From positions 2,280,128-2,344,127 of the forward strand of contig NZ_CP133091.1 in NCBI RefSeq assembly GCF_030908385.1: 64,000 nt of DNA, read 5' to 3'. Positions within the stretch are counted from its first letter, which is position 1; each line of letters starts with the position of its first letter. A program made the position numbers and the translations under genes. Source of the stretch: Mangrovimonas sp. YM274 (GTDB lineage Bacteria; Bacteroidota; Bacteroidia; Flavobacteriales; Flavobacteriaceae). The notes beneath the pieces are model-generated. The model made no database searches and was not told the origin of the DNA. It saw nothing but the letters and a program-made list of their open reading frames with translations. Shown piece after piece: positions 53,614-61,479 of the stretch.

Positions 53614-55038
53614 CTAAGCTTCAAAATTTTCGTCTTTAAAACCTATAAGGTACAACTTTTCTTTAGCTCTTGTTACTGCTGTATACAACCATCTCATATA
53701 ATCCCGATCCATTCCGTTGGGCAAATAAGGTTGTTCAACAAATACCGTGTCCCACTGCCCTCCTTGTGATTTATGACAAGTAATGGCATAGGAAAACTTA
53801 ACCTGCAAAGCATTAAAAAAACGATTCCCTTTTATTTGTAAAAACTTACGGTAATTAGACGTCTCATTTTCGTAATCCTTCTGAACCTCTTGATACAACC
53901 TGTTAGAGTCCTCATAAGTTAACGAAGGGGTTTCAGCTTCAATGGTATCGAGCATCAGCACTGTTTCAAAAGGTTTCATTCGTGGGTAATCTACCATTTT
54001 AACTTTCACTTCGGCAAACCTAAATCCATAGAGCTCCTTGATGCTAAAAATCTCCAAAACCTCTATAATATCACCATTGGCAATAAACCCAGCTTCGGTT
54101 GTGGGTTTAATCCAAAAATAATTGTTCTTTACAACCATTAAATAATCACCGGCAGACAATTCATTCTCTTTAAATAAAATCCGGTTCCTTATCTGCTGAT
54201 TATATAAATTGGCGCGTTTATTACTTCGTACAATTATGGTAGTTTCTTCATGTCCCTTGTCACTATAGGCATCATTGATGGCATCCATTATTTCATGGCT
54301 ATCAATTAATCTAACAATATCATGGAAACCTTTTAAGTTAAACTTAAACCCATCATAAAAATGGTCTTCCAGAATTTCACGAATATTGGTTGCATTCCAT
54401 AAAATGCCCGATTCCTGACCTTGACGCATTACTTCATCCAACTCAATGCTGGAAACCTTTTTATTGTAATTAAGGTCTAGACGTTGTCCATCCAAGGCTG
54501 GACTTAAATCGGATTTGACTGGCGGAAGCTGAGCCTTATCGCCAATTAGAAGCAATTTGCATTGGTGACCAGAATACACATATTGCATTAAATCATCGAG
54601 CAGCGAACCGTTGTCCATCAATTTGGATTCTCCAGGAGTATCAGGAATCATGGATGCCTCGTCTACAATAAATATAGTATTGCGGTGTTTGTTAGGCTGA
54701 AGCACAAACTTAACGCCTCCTCCCTTTTCTTTTTTAGGAAAGTATATTTTTTTATGAATTGTAAAGGCTTCCTTTCCCGAATAATTGGAAATCACCTTGG
54801 CGGCTCTTCCCGTAGGTGCCATTAAAACGGCACTTTTTTTGGCCTCCCAAAGATTAGAAACAATAGTTCCAATAATACTGGTCTTTCCCGTTCCCGCAAA
54901 CCCCTTCAACAAATACAGAGCATTTGGCGATTTATCAAAAATAAACTCCGATAACTGTATTAAAACAGTATTCTGCTTTACAGTAGGTTCAAAAGGAAAC
55001 TTTTTCTTGATGAGTTTATAGAAGTCGGCAGCCGTCAT
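53614..55038 (-). CDS. RecD-like / UvrD-type ATP-dependent DNA helicase
   Basis: 474-residue SF1 helicase. Motif I LKGFAGTGKTS (about 44-54), motif II FIVDEASMI, motif III LLIGDKAQLPPV, a UvrD_C_2 domain with SYAITCHKSQGGQWDTVFVEQ, and motif VI LYTAVTRAKEKLYLIG. It is shorter than RecD2 and lacks the N-terminal helicase-fork domains. First gene of the six-gene minus run. Confidence 0.88.
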   Translation of the reverse strand: MTAADFYKLIKKKFPFEPTVKQNTVLIQLSEFIFDKSPNALYLLKGFAGTGKTSIIGTIVSNLWEAKKSAVLMAPTGRAAKVISNYSGKEAFTIHKKIYFPKKEKGGGVKFVLQPNKHRNTIFIVDEASMIPDTPGESKLMDNGSLLDDLMQYVYSGHQCKLLLIGDKAQLPPVKSDLSPALDGQRLDLNYNKKVSSIELDEVMRQGQESGILWNATNIREILEDHFYDGFKFNLKGFHDIVRLIDSHEIMDAINDAYSDKGHEETTIIVRSNKRANLYNQQIRNRILFKENELSAGDYLMVVKNNYFWIKPTTEAGFIANGDIIEVLEIFSIKELYGFRFAEVKVKMVDYPRMKPFETVLMLDTIEAETPSLTYEDSNRLYQEVQKDYENETSNYRKFLQIKGNRFFNALQVKFSYAITCHKSQGGQWDTVFVEQPYLPNGMDRDYMRWLYTAVTRAKEKLYLIGFKDENFEA

Positions 55039-55199
55039 TAATCTTTTAAAATTGAATTTTTGGCAAGATACTATATATATAAGAGAGGGCTAAAGCATAT
55101 CTAAATAAAATTAAACCCCAATAATGTGAAACAAATTTCATATCTTTCTTTTTTAAATGAATTTTATTTGCATTGGTTTTCGTGAATAAAAAAAAGTTG

Positions 55200-55207
55200 T
55201 AGATTTG
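55200..55207 (+). promoter_or_regulatory. -7 box TAGATTTG
   Basis: Exact TAnnTTTG match 34 bases before the gene at 55242. A TTG at 55173-55175 lies 24 bases upstream, one base outside the usual spacing. Confidence 0.5.
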
Positions 55208-55241
55208 CGTATCACCTTTAATAAAATAAAAATAACTAACT

Positions 55242-55967
55242 ATGTTAACAATAATTATTGCTGTTGTAATTATTATTCTAGGTACGATAGGAATCGTATG
55301 GTTGATTGATAAATTTGTTCCGAAAAAAGTTAAGCCTTTGATCAATATAGCCTTATGGATCCTTATTGGCTTTTTGGCATATTCTACATTTATGTCTGTT
55401 TATGGAGAAATCCAATTCAACCAACTTAAAAAGAAGCGCTATGCGGCAGTAATTGAAAAATTGAAAGATATTAGAGATGCCGAATTAGCACACAAAACCG
55501 TGACTGGTAAGTTTACTGACAATTTTGACAATTTAGTAAAGTTCATTGATACGGCGCAGTTTACCATTACGCAACGTAGAGATTCTAGTATTGTTGATGA
55601 GGAGCTTACAAAACGCTATGGTGGTGTAGAAATGAGAAAAGATATTATCATTATTGACACCTTGGATTTTGTTCCTGTAAAAGACTCTCTTTTTGGGGCA
55701 GACACTCGTTATAAAACAATGATGAATGTACCTGTAGGAAAACCAGGAGCTAAATTTGAATTAAAGGCAGGAACTTTAGATGAAATCCCTGTATTTGAAG
55801 CCTCTGTTCAAAAAGACGTTATTCTTTTTGACCAAGATCAAAACTTAGTAGCGAAAGAAAACGAAGTGATTTCTGTGGACGACGTAAATGGTCCAGCGCT
55901 TAAAGTAGGTTCCATGAACGAAGTAAACACAAATGGAAACTGGCCTAAAAACTATTCAAACGAGTAA
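55242..55967 (+). CDS. Membrane-anchored protein of unknown function
   Basis: 241 residues with two N-terminal helices (about 3-24 and 31-52) and a long, mostly soluble periplasmic or cytoplasmic part with helix-rich then beta-rich segments. It has no motif I recognise. It overlaps the DUF3822 gene by 35 bases and stands at the head of a DUF3822-rsmD unit, so it is probably conserved in Flavobacteria. Confidence 0.75.
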   Translation: MLTIIIAVVIIILGTIGIVWLIDKFVPKKVKPLINIALWILIGFLAYSTFMSVYGEIQFNQLKKKRYAAVIEKLKDIRDAELAHKTVTGKFTDNFDNLVKFIDTAQFTITQRRDSSIVDEELTKRYGGVEMRKDIIIIDTLDFVPVKDSLFGADTRYKTMMNVPVGKPGAKFELKAGTLDEIPVFEASVQKDVILFDQDQNLVAKENEVISVDDVNGPALKVGSMNEVNTNGNWPKNYSNE

Positions 55968-56775
55968 AAAATTGCATCAGAACGATATTAAAGAACTGTC
56001 CATTCAAATTAGTTTGAGTGGACTTTCTTTTTGTATTTTAAATAGATCCAAAAATACCATTGGGCACATTCAACACGTTCCTTTTGATAAGAAACTAACG
56101 CCTTTTGATATTTTGGAACGTATCATTGCAACTTTGGATGAAGGTGCCGTTTACGACCAGACCTTTAGTGAAGTGCTTCTTATTTATCAAAACGAACTGT
56201 CTTGTTTGGTTCCAAAACCCTTATTTGATGAAGCCCATTGTGCAGACTATCTAAAATTCAATGCCAAGATACTAACCACCGATTACATCTCATTTGATGA
56301 CATCCACTTTAACGATTCGGTAAACGTATACGTACCTTTGGTAAATGTCAACAACTTTATGTTTGACAGGTTTGGCTCTTTTGAATACAAACATTCTTCT
56401 ACCATTTTAATAGAACATATTCTAAAGCACCAACCGCTATCCAACGTTCCCAACATCTATGTAAACGTTAATGAACACAGTTTTGAAATTGTAGTCGTGA
56501 AAGATTACAACTTGGTACTTTACAACACGTTTGAATACATAACCAAGGAAGATTTTATTTACTACATCCTGTTTACCATAGAGCAATTGAAAATGGATCC
56601 CGAAACCTTAAAGTTAAAATTAATGGGAACCATAGCAGAAGGAGACGACCTCTATCAAATAGTCTATACCTTTATTAGAAATGTTGAGTTTGTCATGCCT
56701 CACCATAAATTTAATTTCATTGAAGAACCTAGCGTTGCCCATAACGATTATGTTCTTTTAAACAGTTTTAAGTAA
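55933..56775 (+). CDS. DUF3822 family protein
   Basis: 280-residue soluble protein. It has an actin-like-ATPase look (KELSIQISLSGLSFCILN, repeated alpha/beta units) as in DUF3822 of Bacteroidota. It starts inside the preceding gene (35-base overlap); an in-frame TTG at 55972, just past that stop, would remove the overlap and keep the core. Its stop overlaps the start of rsmD by one base. Function unknown; the linkage with rsmD is conserved. Confidence 0.8.
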   Translation: METGLKTIQTSKKLHQNDIKELSIQISLSGLSFCILNRSKNTIGHIQHVPFDKKLTPFDILERIIATLDEGAVYDQTFSEVLLIYQNELSCLVPKPLFDEAHCADYLKFNAKILTTDYISFDDIHFNDSVNVYVPLVNVNNFMFDRFGSFEYKHSSTILIEHILKHQPLSNVPNIYVNVNEHSFEIVVVKDYNLVLYNTFEYITKEDFIYYILFTIEQLKMDPETLKLKLMGTIAEGDDLYQIVYTFIRNVEFVMPHHKFNFIEEPSVAHNDYVLLNSFK

Positions 56776-57338
56776 TGCGCATTATTTCTGGACAATACAA
56801 AGGAAGACGTATAACACCTCCCAAAAAACTCCCCGTGCGGCCAACTACCGATTTGGCTAAGGAAGCCTTGTTCAACATTCTCAACAACCTGTATTACTTT
56901 GATGAAATTTCGGTAATTGATCTATTTTCAGGAACTGGAAGTATTAGTTACGAGTTTGCCTCCCGCGGTACCGAGCAAATTACTGCAGTAGACCAAAATT
57001 TTGGATGTATCAAATTTATCAATGAAACATCCGAAGCTTTTAACTTGCCAATCTCCACCATAAAAAGTGACGTTTTCAAGTTTTTGGAAAGTACTAGGTC
57101 AAAAGCTACAGTCATTTTTGCAGATCCTCCTTATGGTTTTTCCCAAGAACAATTTGAAACCATTCCCAATTTAGTCTTTCAAAATCAGTTGTTGGAAGAC
57201 GATGGGGTATTAATTGTAGAGCATTCAAAGCATACCGACTTATCAAGTATGGAGCACTTTGCCTACTCCAAAAATTACGGTGGTAGCGTTTTTAGTTTTT
57301 TTGAAATAGAAGCAGAAGATCTTTCCGAAGAGGAATAA
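56775..57338 (+). CDS. rsmD: 16S rRNA (guanine(966)-N2)-methyltransferase RsmD
   Basis: 187-residue enzyme that methylates G966 in 16S rRNA. Start MRIISGQYKGRRI and RPTTDLAKEALFNIL are typical; SAM motif VIDLFSGTGSISYEFASRG (about 56-74); catalytic motif ADPPYGF (about 117-123, the DPPY of N2-guanine methyltransferases). Translationally coupled to DUF3822. Confidence 0.94.
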   Translation: MRIISGQYKGRRITPPKKLPVRPTTDLAKEALFNILNNLYYFDEISVIDLFSGTGSISYEFASRGTEQITAVDQNFGCIKFINETSEAFNLPISTIKSDVFKFLESTRSKATVIFADPPYGFSQEQFETIPNLVFQNQLLEDDGVLIVEHSKHTDLSSMEHFAYSKNYGGSVFSFFEIEAEDLSEEE

Positions 57339-57361
57339 ACTTAAAAATCTCAATTATTTAT

Positions 57362-57390
57362 AAAAAACAAAGCCCATTAAAAATGGGCCT
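57362..57390 (-). terminator. Terminator of rnpB
   Basis: GCCCATT/AATGGGC stem with A3 loop; on the minus strand it is followed by TTTGTTTTTTATAAA, just past the RNase P RNA 3' end. Confidence 0.8.
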
Positions 57391-57397
57391 GTTTAAG

Positions 57398-57698
57398 TAA
57401 GTAAATCTATAAGCCGAATTCTGTACTCCGTATGGAGCCCTTATCATTTATCTGAGTCTACTGTTACCAGCACACTTTAGCTGCCTACCCTCCAACATCG
57501 AACGTGCCGCCCTCAAACGCTGGTATACATGACATTGCACCGTATAGAGTTTACATGATTTCACTACAGCATTACCTGTACATCCTTTCTGTTGCACTAT
57601 TCCTAGCCTCACGACTGGTGGCCATTAACCACTATACTGCACTATGGTGTTCGGACTTTCCTAACCAATAAATTGGTTCGATAAGGCGATTTACTTGG
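57398..57698 (-). ncRNA. rnpB: RNase P RNA (class A)
   Basis: Catalytic RNA of RNase P, which trims tRNA 5' ends. On the minus strand the 5' part holds GGAAAGTCCGAACACC (complement of about 57646-57661), the 3' part ACAGAATTCGGCTTA (complement of 57410-57424), and the ends pair as P1: AAGTAAAT (57689-57696) with ATTTACTT (57399-57406). GGTAACAG and ACAGAAAG lie between in the right order. A TAAATTTG box at 57702-57709 (minus) places the 5' end near 57697. Ends are approximate. It accounts for the ~300-base stretch without a coding gene. Confidence 0.93.
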
Positions 57699-57701
57699 AT
57701 G

Positions 57702-57709
57702 CAAATTTA
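57702..57709 (-). promoter_or_regulatory. -7 box TAAATTTG of rnpB
   Basis: Exact TAnnTTTG match on the minus strand, about 5 bases before the predicted RNA 5' end. Confidence 0.6.
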
Positions 57710-57852
57710 CAAATAACAATTCCTAATTTCTACCATTTAAAAGGTATTTATTTTATTGCCTTTATTTCAGCAATCTCCTCTACTTCTAAATAAGTTGTTG
57801 ATAACTCCTTTTAAAATTAGACCTCATAATTCCCTATTTACAATTGAATTTT

Positions 57853-57860
57853 TAATTTTG
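57853..57860 (+). promoter_or_regulatory. -7 box TAATTTTG of dnaX
   Basis: Exact TAnnTTTG match, 18 bases before the ATG at 57879, predicting a short leader. Nothing else is seen in 57710-57852. Confidence 0.5.
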
Positions 57861-57878
57861 TTGTTCTAAGTTTTTTCA

Positions 57879-59606
57879 ATGGAACATTTCATCGTATCAG
57901 CCAGAAAATACAGACCTCAAATCTTCAAAGATGTTGTAGGTCAACAGGCTATTACCAATACTTTGCTCAATGCCATTGAAAACAACCATTTGGCTCAAGC
58001 CTTACTGTTTACGGGACCTAGAGGAGTTGGAAAGACTACTTGCGCCCGTATTTTGGCAAAAATGATCAATAGTGACGGTAACGAAAGTGAAGATGAAGAT
58101 TTTGCTTTCAACATTTTTGAGCTGGATGCCGCCTCCAACAACTCGGTAGACGACATTAGAAATCTTACCGATCAAGTTAGGATCCCCCCTCAGGTTGGAA
58201 AATACAAAGTTTATATCATTGACGAGGTACACATGCTTTCCCAAGCCGCTTTCAATGCGTTTTTGAAAACCTTGGAAGAGCCACCAAAGCACTGTATCTT
58301 TATTTTGGCAACTACAGAAAAACATAAAATCATTCCAACGATTTTATCCCGTTGTCAGATTTTCGACTTTAAACGAATTACGGTTAAAGATGCCAAAGAG
58401 CATTTAAAGTATATAGCCGAAGAACAAGGCATCACTGCCGAAGACGATGCCCTGCATATTATTGCCCAAAAGGCAGATGGAGCGATGCGTGATGCACTTT
58501 CCATTTTTGACAGGGTAGTAAGTTTTTCTGGAACCAACTTGACGCGTCAAGCTGTTACGGAAAACTTGAATGTTTTGGATTATGAAACGTACTTAACCAG
58601 TACCGATTTGATTTTGGATAACAAAATCCCAGATTTGCTCATCCAATTCAATAGTATTTTAAGTAAAGGCTTTGATGGCCATCATTACATTGCAGGTTTA
58701 GCATCGCACTTTAGAAACTTGCTAGTCTGTAAAAACCCAAAAACGATAGAACTCTTGGAAGTTGGCGAAGATGCTTCTCAAAGATATTTGGAACAGTCTC
58801 AAAAAGCTTCACAAGATTTTCTGTTAAAGGGTATAGAACTTGCGAACGATTGCGACCTGAAGTATAAAACGAGTAAAAATCAACGCCTACTCGTTGAATT
58901 ATGCCTTATGCAGCTTGCCTCTATCACTTTTGATGGAGAAAAAAAAAATAGCAGACGTTACATAATTCCGCCTTCCTATTTCAAAAATAAAGGGATTACT
59001 CCAGTTCCTGTTTCTGTACCGAAAGCTGAAGTTGCTCAAAAAACTGCTGCTACACCTACTAAAACAAGTAACGAAAACCCTAAGCAACCGGTCGCCCAAG
59101 AAGCACTTACTGCAGAAGAAATCATCGCCAAAAGGGAAGCCAATAAAGCGAGAACCTCAGGTCTTTCACTAAAAAGTATCCGTGCCAAACGAGAGCATCA
59201 AATAAAACAGCAGGAAGTAGTATTGAATCCAGCCGACCTTCCTACAGAGGAATTTACTCCAGAGGAATTTATGGATGCATGGCACGCCTATATAGAAAAA
59301 CTTCACGCAAAGGGCGAAAAGATTATGGTATCCATCCTTGAGATGAATACACCAAAATTGAACGGAACAACTATTGGATTGGAATTCCCAAATTCCACCT
59401 TAAAAGTAGAATTGGAACGCGCTCAAAACCCATTGATGGAATTCCTCAAAAAGAGGTTAAGAAATTTTGACCTAAATTTGAATATCGTAGTCAATGAAGA
59501 AATTGTAAAGCAATATGCCTTTACCCCTGAAGATCAATATGAAAAACTAAAGGAAAAAAATCCTAATATTGAAGTCTTAAGGAATATGTTTGGACTTGAT
59601 ATTTAG
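57879..59606 (+). CDS. dnaX: DNA polymerase III subunit gamma/tau
   Basis: 575-residue clamp-loader ATPase. Walker A GPRGVGKTT (46-54), Walker B YIIDEVHM (112-119), SRC sensor region LSRCQIFDF, AAA+ lid and collar domains to about residue 350, then a Pro/Thr/Lys-rich linker (about 375-430) and a tau C-terminal domain. The usual four-Cys zinc module after Walker A is missing; only C55 is present and the loop is short and acidic. At residues 354-357 lies an A10 run (58939-58948); a -1 slip there meets TAG at 58949 and would yield a 357-residue gamma-like form. A lipoprotein gene follows after 7 bases. Confidence 0.95.
   Translation: MEHFIVSARKYRPQIFKDVVGQQAITNTLLNAIENNHLAQALLFTGPRGVGKTTCARILAKMINSDGNESEDEDFAFNIFELDAASNNSVDDIRNLTDQVRIPPQVGKYKVYIIDEVHMLSQAAFNAFLKTLEEPPKHCIFILATTEKHKIIPTILSRCQIFDFKRITVKDAKEHLKYIAEEQGITAEDDALHIIAQKADGAMRDALSIFDRVVSFSGTNLTRQAVTENLNVLDYETYLTSTDLILDNKIPDLLIQFNSILSKGFDGHHYIAGLASHFRNLLVCKNPKTIELLEVGEDASQRYLEQSQKASQDFLLKGIELANDCDLKYKTSKNQRLLVELCLMQLASITFDGEKKNSRRYIIPPSYFKNKGITPVPVSVPKAEVAQKTAATPTKTSNENPKQPVAQEALTAEEIIAKREANKARTSGLSLKSIRAKREHQIKQQEVVLNPADLPTEEFTPEEFMDAWHAYIEKLHAKGEKIMVSILEMNTPKLNGTTIGLEFPNSTLKVELERAQNPLMEFLKKRLRNFDLNLNIVVNEEIVKQYAFTPEDQYEKLKEKNPNIEVLRNMFGLDI
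58939..58951 (+). promoter_or_regulatory. Putative A10 slippage/frameshift site in dnaX with -1 stop
   Basis: Ten consecutive A bases at codons GAA-AAA-AAA-AAT. The -1 frame reads TAG at 58949-58951 at once; the +1 frame stops at TAA 58963. GGAG lies just 5'. Comparable A-runs drive gamma/tau production in Thermus (slippage) and E. coli (frameshift). Use here is inferred. Confidence 0.5.
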
Positions 59607-59613
59607 CACTACC

Positions 59614-60174
59614 ATGAAATATATTTTATTACTTTTTACGCTTTCTGCAATGGTTCTTACCAGTTGCGACGGACGTCAAAGCTCAACGGAATCTTTGCAA
59701 CAATCTATTTCTGAATTCAATCAAAAACAAACCCCTTTAGAGCTCATCAGTTTTTATCCAAAAGAATATACTGAAGTTGAAACCGACACTATCATGTACA
59801 ATAACCTTAGAGTAAACATCAAAAATTACAGTTTGATGAACCAAGAAGTAATTCTACACAAAAAAACTATTGGAAATAATAAGGACATTCAATACCATAG
59901 AGCATTTGAATCGGAAATTATAGTCTATAATACCAATCAAAAAATTTATACCACCACCATTAACGCACATCAATTCCAAAATAAAGACAAGTCATCTTTT
60001 TGGAATAATGCAACTTTAGAGCATGTTTGGGTAAATCAGGAAACTTCTGGCTTAGATTGGGTGAATTTAGAAATTACCTTTATCGATCCCCAAACACATG
60101 CCTACAGAGTTTATGAAATGACCATCAACCAAAATGGTAAAGAAAATACAATTTTAAAGGAACAAAATAGTTAA
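59614..60174 (+). CDS. Lipoprotein of unknown function
   Basis: 186-residue predicted lipoprotein, start set at ATG 59614 (an in-frame TTG in the end of dnaX is less likely). Lipobox LTSC near residue 17-18, then a beta-rich domain of about 150 residues. Family not recognised. It lies between dnaX (7-base gap) and miaE (4-base gap), probably one transcript. Confidence 0.78.
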   Translation: MKYILLLFTLSAMVLTSCDGRQSSTESLQQSISEFNQKQTPLELISFYPKEYTEVETDTIMYNNLRVNIKNYSLMNQEVILHKKTIGNNKDIQYHRAFESEIIVYNTNQKIYTTTINAHQFQNKDKSSFWNNATLEHVWVNQETSGLDWVNLEITFIDPQTHAYRVYEMTINQNGKENTILKEQNS

Positions 60175-60178
60175 ACAG

Positions 60179-60760
60179 ATGTTAGGCTTAAAACTCCCTA
60201 CAGACCCACGTTGGGTCAATATCGTTGAAAAAAATATTGAAGATATCCTTACAGACCATGCTTTCTGTGAGCAAAAGGCAACCAGCACTGCTATTTCCCT
60301 AATAGTAGGATTCCCAGAATATACTGAATTGGTTCAGGAAATGGTAGCCTTGGTAAAAGAAGAAATAAGCCATTTTAAAATGGTCCACGACAAAATATTG
60401 GAGCGTGGCTGGACATTAGGTCGTGACCGCAAAGATGACTATGTCATTGCCTTAATGAAATTCTTTCCAAAAGGAGGTAGTAGAACCACTCAACTAGTTA
60501 ACAGGTTGCTGTATGCAGCTTTAATTGAAGCTAGAAGTTGTGAACGCTTTAGATTACTTTCAGAAGAGTTGGAAGATAAAGAACTTGCGGAATTTTACAG
60601 AAAACTTATGGTAAGCGAAGCCAACCACTATACTATGTTTTTAGGCTTTGCCAGACAATATGGAGACCGCACGGAAGTGGACAAAAAGTGGCAAGATTTA
60701 TTGGATTTTGAGGCCCAAATAATGAAAGATTTGGGCAAAAAAGAAACCATACACGGTTAA
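60179..60760 (+). CDS. miaE: tRNA-(ms2io6A)-hydroxylase MiaE
   Basis: 193-residue ferritin-like diiron monooxygenase that hydroxylates the isopentenyl group of ms2i6A37 in tRNA. Opening LKLPTDPRWV and diiron ligands E31 (CEQKATS), E62 and H65 (KEEISHFKMVH), then an Glu in IEARSCERF and E/H in SEANHYTMF. Length matches the bacterial family. Confidence 0.93.
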   Translation: MLGLKLPTDPRWVNIVEKNIEDILTDHAFCEQKATSTAISLIVGFPEYTELVQEMVALVKEEISHFKMVHDKILERGWTLGRDRKDDYVIALMKFFPKGGSRTTQLVNRLLYAALIEARSCERFRLLSEELEDKELAEFYRKLMVSEANHYTMFLGFARQYGDRTEVDKKWQDLLDFEAQIMKDLGKKETIHG

Positions 60761-60770
60761 ATAATGCACA

Positions 60771-60812
60771 AAAAAAATCCCAATAACAAAACCTACTTTG
60801 TCAATTGGGATT
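60771..60812 (-). terminator. Terminator of the porin gene (minus), shared intergenic hairpin
   Basis: AATCCCAAT (60776-60784) pairs with ATTGGGATT (60804-60812), with an inner ACAAA/TTTGT stem. On the minus strand the stem is followed by T8, so it terminates the outer-membrane protein gene. A plus-strand T-run is weak. Confidence 0.7.
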
Positions 60813-60848
60813 ATACCATTTTATAAAAAAAACGATTAATAGCCTTAA

Positions 60849-61382
60849 CTAAAACACTCTAAAGTTCACACCAACTTGAATCACATTATTAGTTGCTTCG
60901 GGGCTAAGGTCATCATCAAAAACATTTGAAAAACCATAATTATATCGAGCATCGACATACCAGTCTTCGCATACTTTAAATTCAATAATTCCTACTCCAG
61001 AAAACACAAAGTTTTTAAAGTAATCTCCTTCTTTATGCACCTTTAAACCTGCTTGAGGTCCAACACCAAGTGCCACCCTTCCATCAAACATAGCGTACTT
61101 AAAAAGTACAGGCAAGTTAATGTAGTCGTTAGCAAAATCTTCAACATTTGCTCCTTCAGGCGAAAATTGTAACTCTGGCATAACAGAAAACTTCTCGCTT
61201 AAACCAATATCTGCATGAACGCCAAACAAAAATCCGTTTCTATGCGGATTTCTAACAATTGGGGCATCTTTATAATCTAAATTTGAAATGGTTACCCCTG
61301 CCCTTACTCCATATTTAACTTCTTGAGAATATCCAAGTGTCGCGCACAACACTACCAATAAACTAGTAAAAATTGTCTTCAT
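60849..61382 (-). CDS. Outer-membrane beta-barrel (porin family) protein
   Basis: 177-residue exported protein. Signal peptide IFTSLLVVLCATLGYSQ, then eight strand-like segments typical of the PorT/OmpA-like outer_membrane_beta-barrel family (VKYGVRAGVTISNLDY, FGVHADIGLSEKFSVMPELQFS, ALGVGPQAGLKV) and a C-terminal Phe (VNFRVF), the usual insertion signal. Function probably structural or uptake; no specific role visible. Confidence 0.87.
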   Translation of the reverse strand: MKTIFTSLLVVLCATLGYSQEVKYGVRAGVTISNLDYKDAPIVRNPHRNGFLFGVHADIGLSEKFSVMPELQFSPEGANVEDFANDYINLPVLFKYAMFDGRVALGVGPQAGLKVHKEGDYFKNFVFSGVGIIEFKVCEDWYVDARYNYGFSNVFDDDLSPEATNNVIQVGVNFRVF

Positions 61383-61452
61383 AGTTTGAATGATTTGAGT
61401 GTTCGAATATAATTGGAAATAACAAATAACTGTTAAATATTAGATATGTAAC

Positions 61453-61478
61453 AAAAAAAATAAGATAAAGTGCTTATT
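61453..61478 (-). terminator. Candidate terminator of the ppk1-ppx unit
   Basis: AATAAG (61459-61464) pairs with CTTATT (61473-61478), loop ATAAAGTG; on the minus strand T8 follows. It touches the ppx stop codon. Confidence 0.6.
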
Positions 61479-61479
61479 C

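Noticed and set aside
57339-57878. A tRNA or small protein gene in the 540-base gap after rsmD
   Set aside because: Most of the gap is RNase P RNA, and the rest holds only its promoter and the dnaX -7 box.
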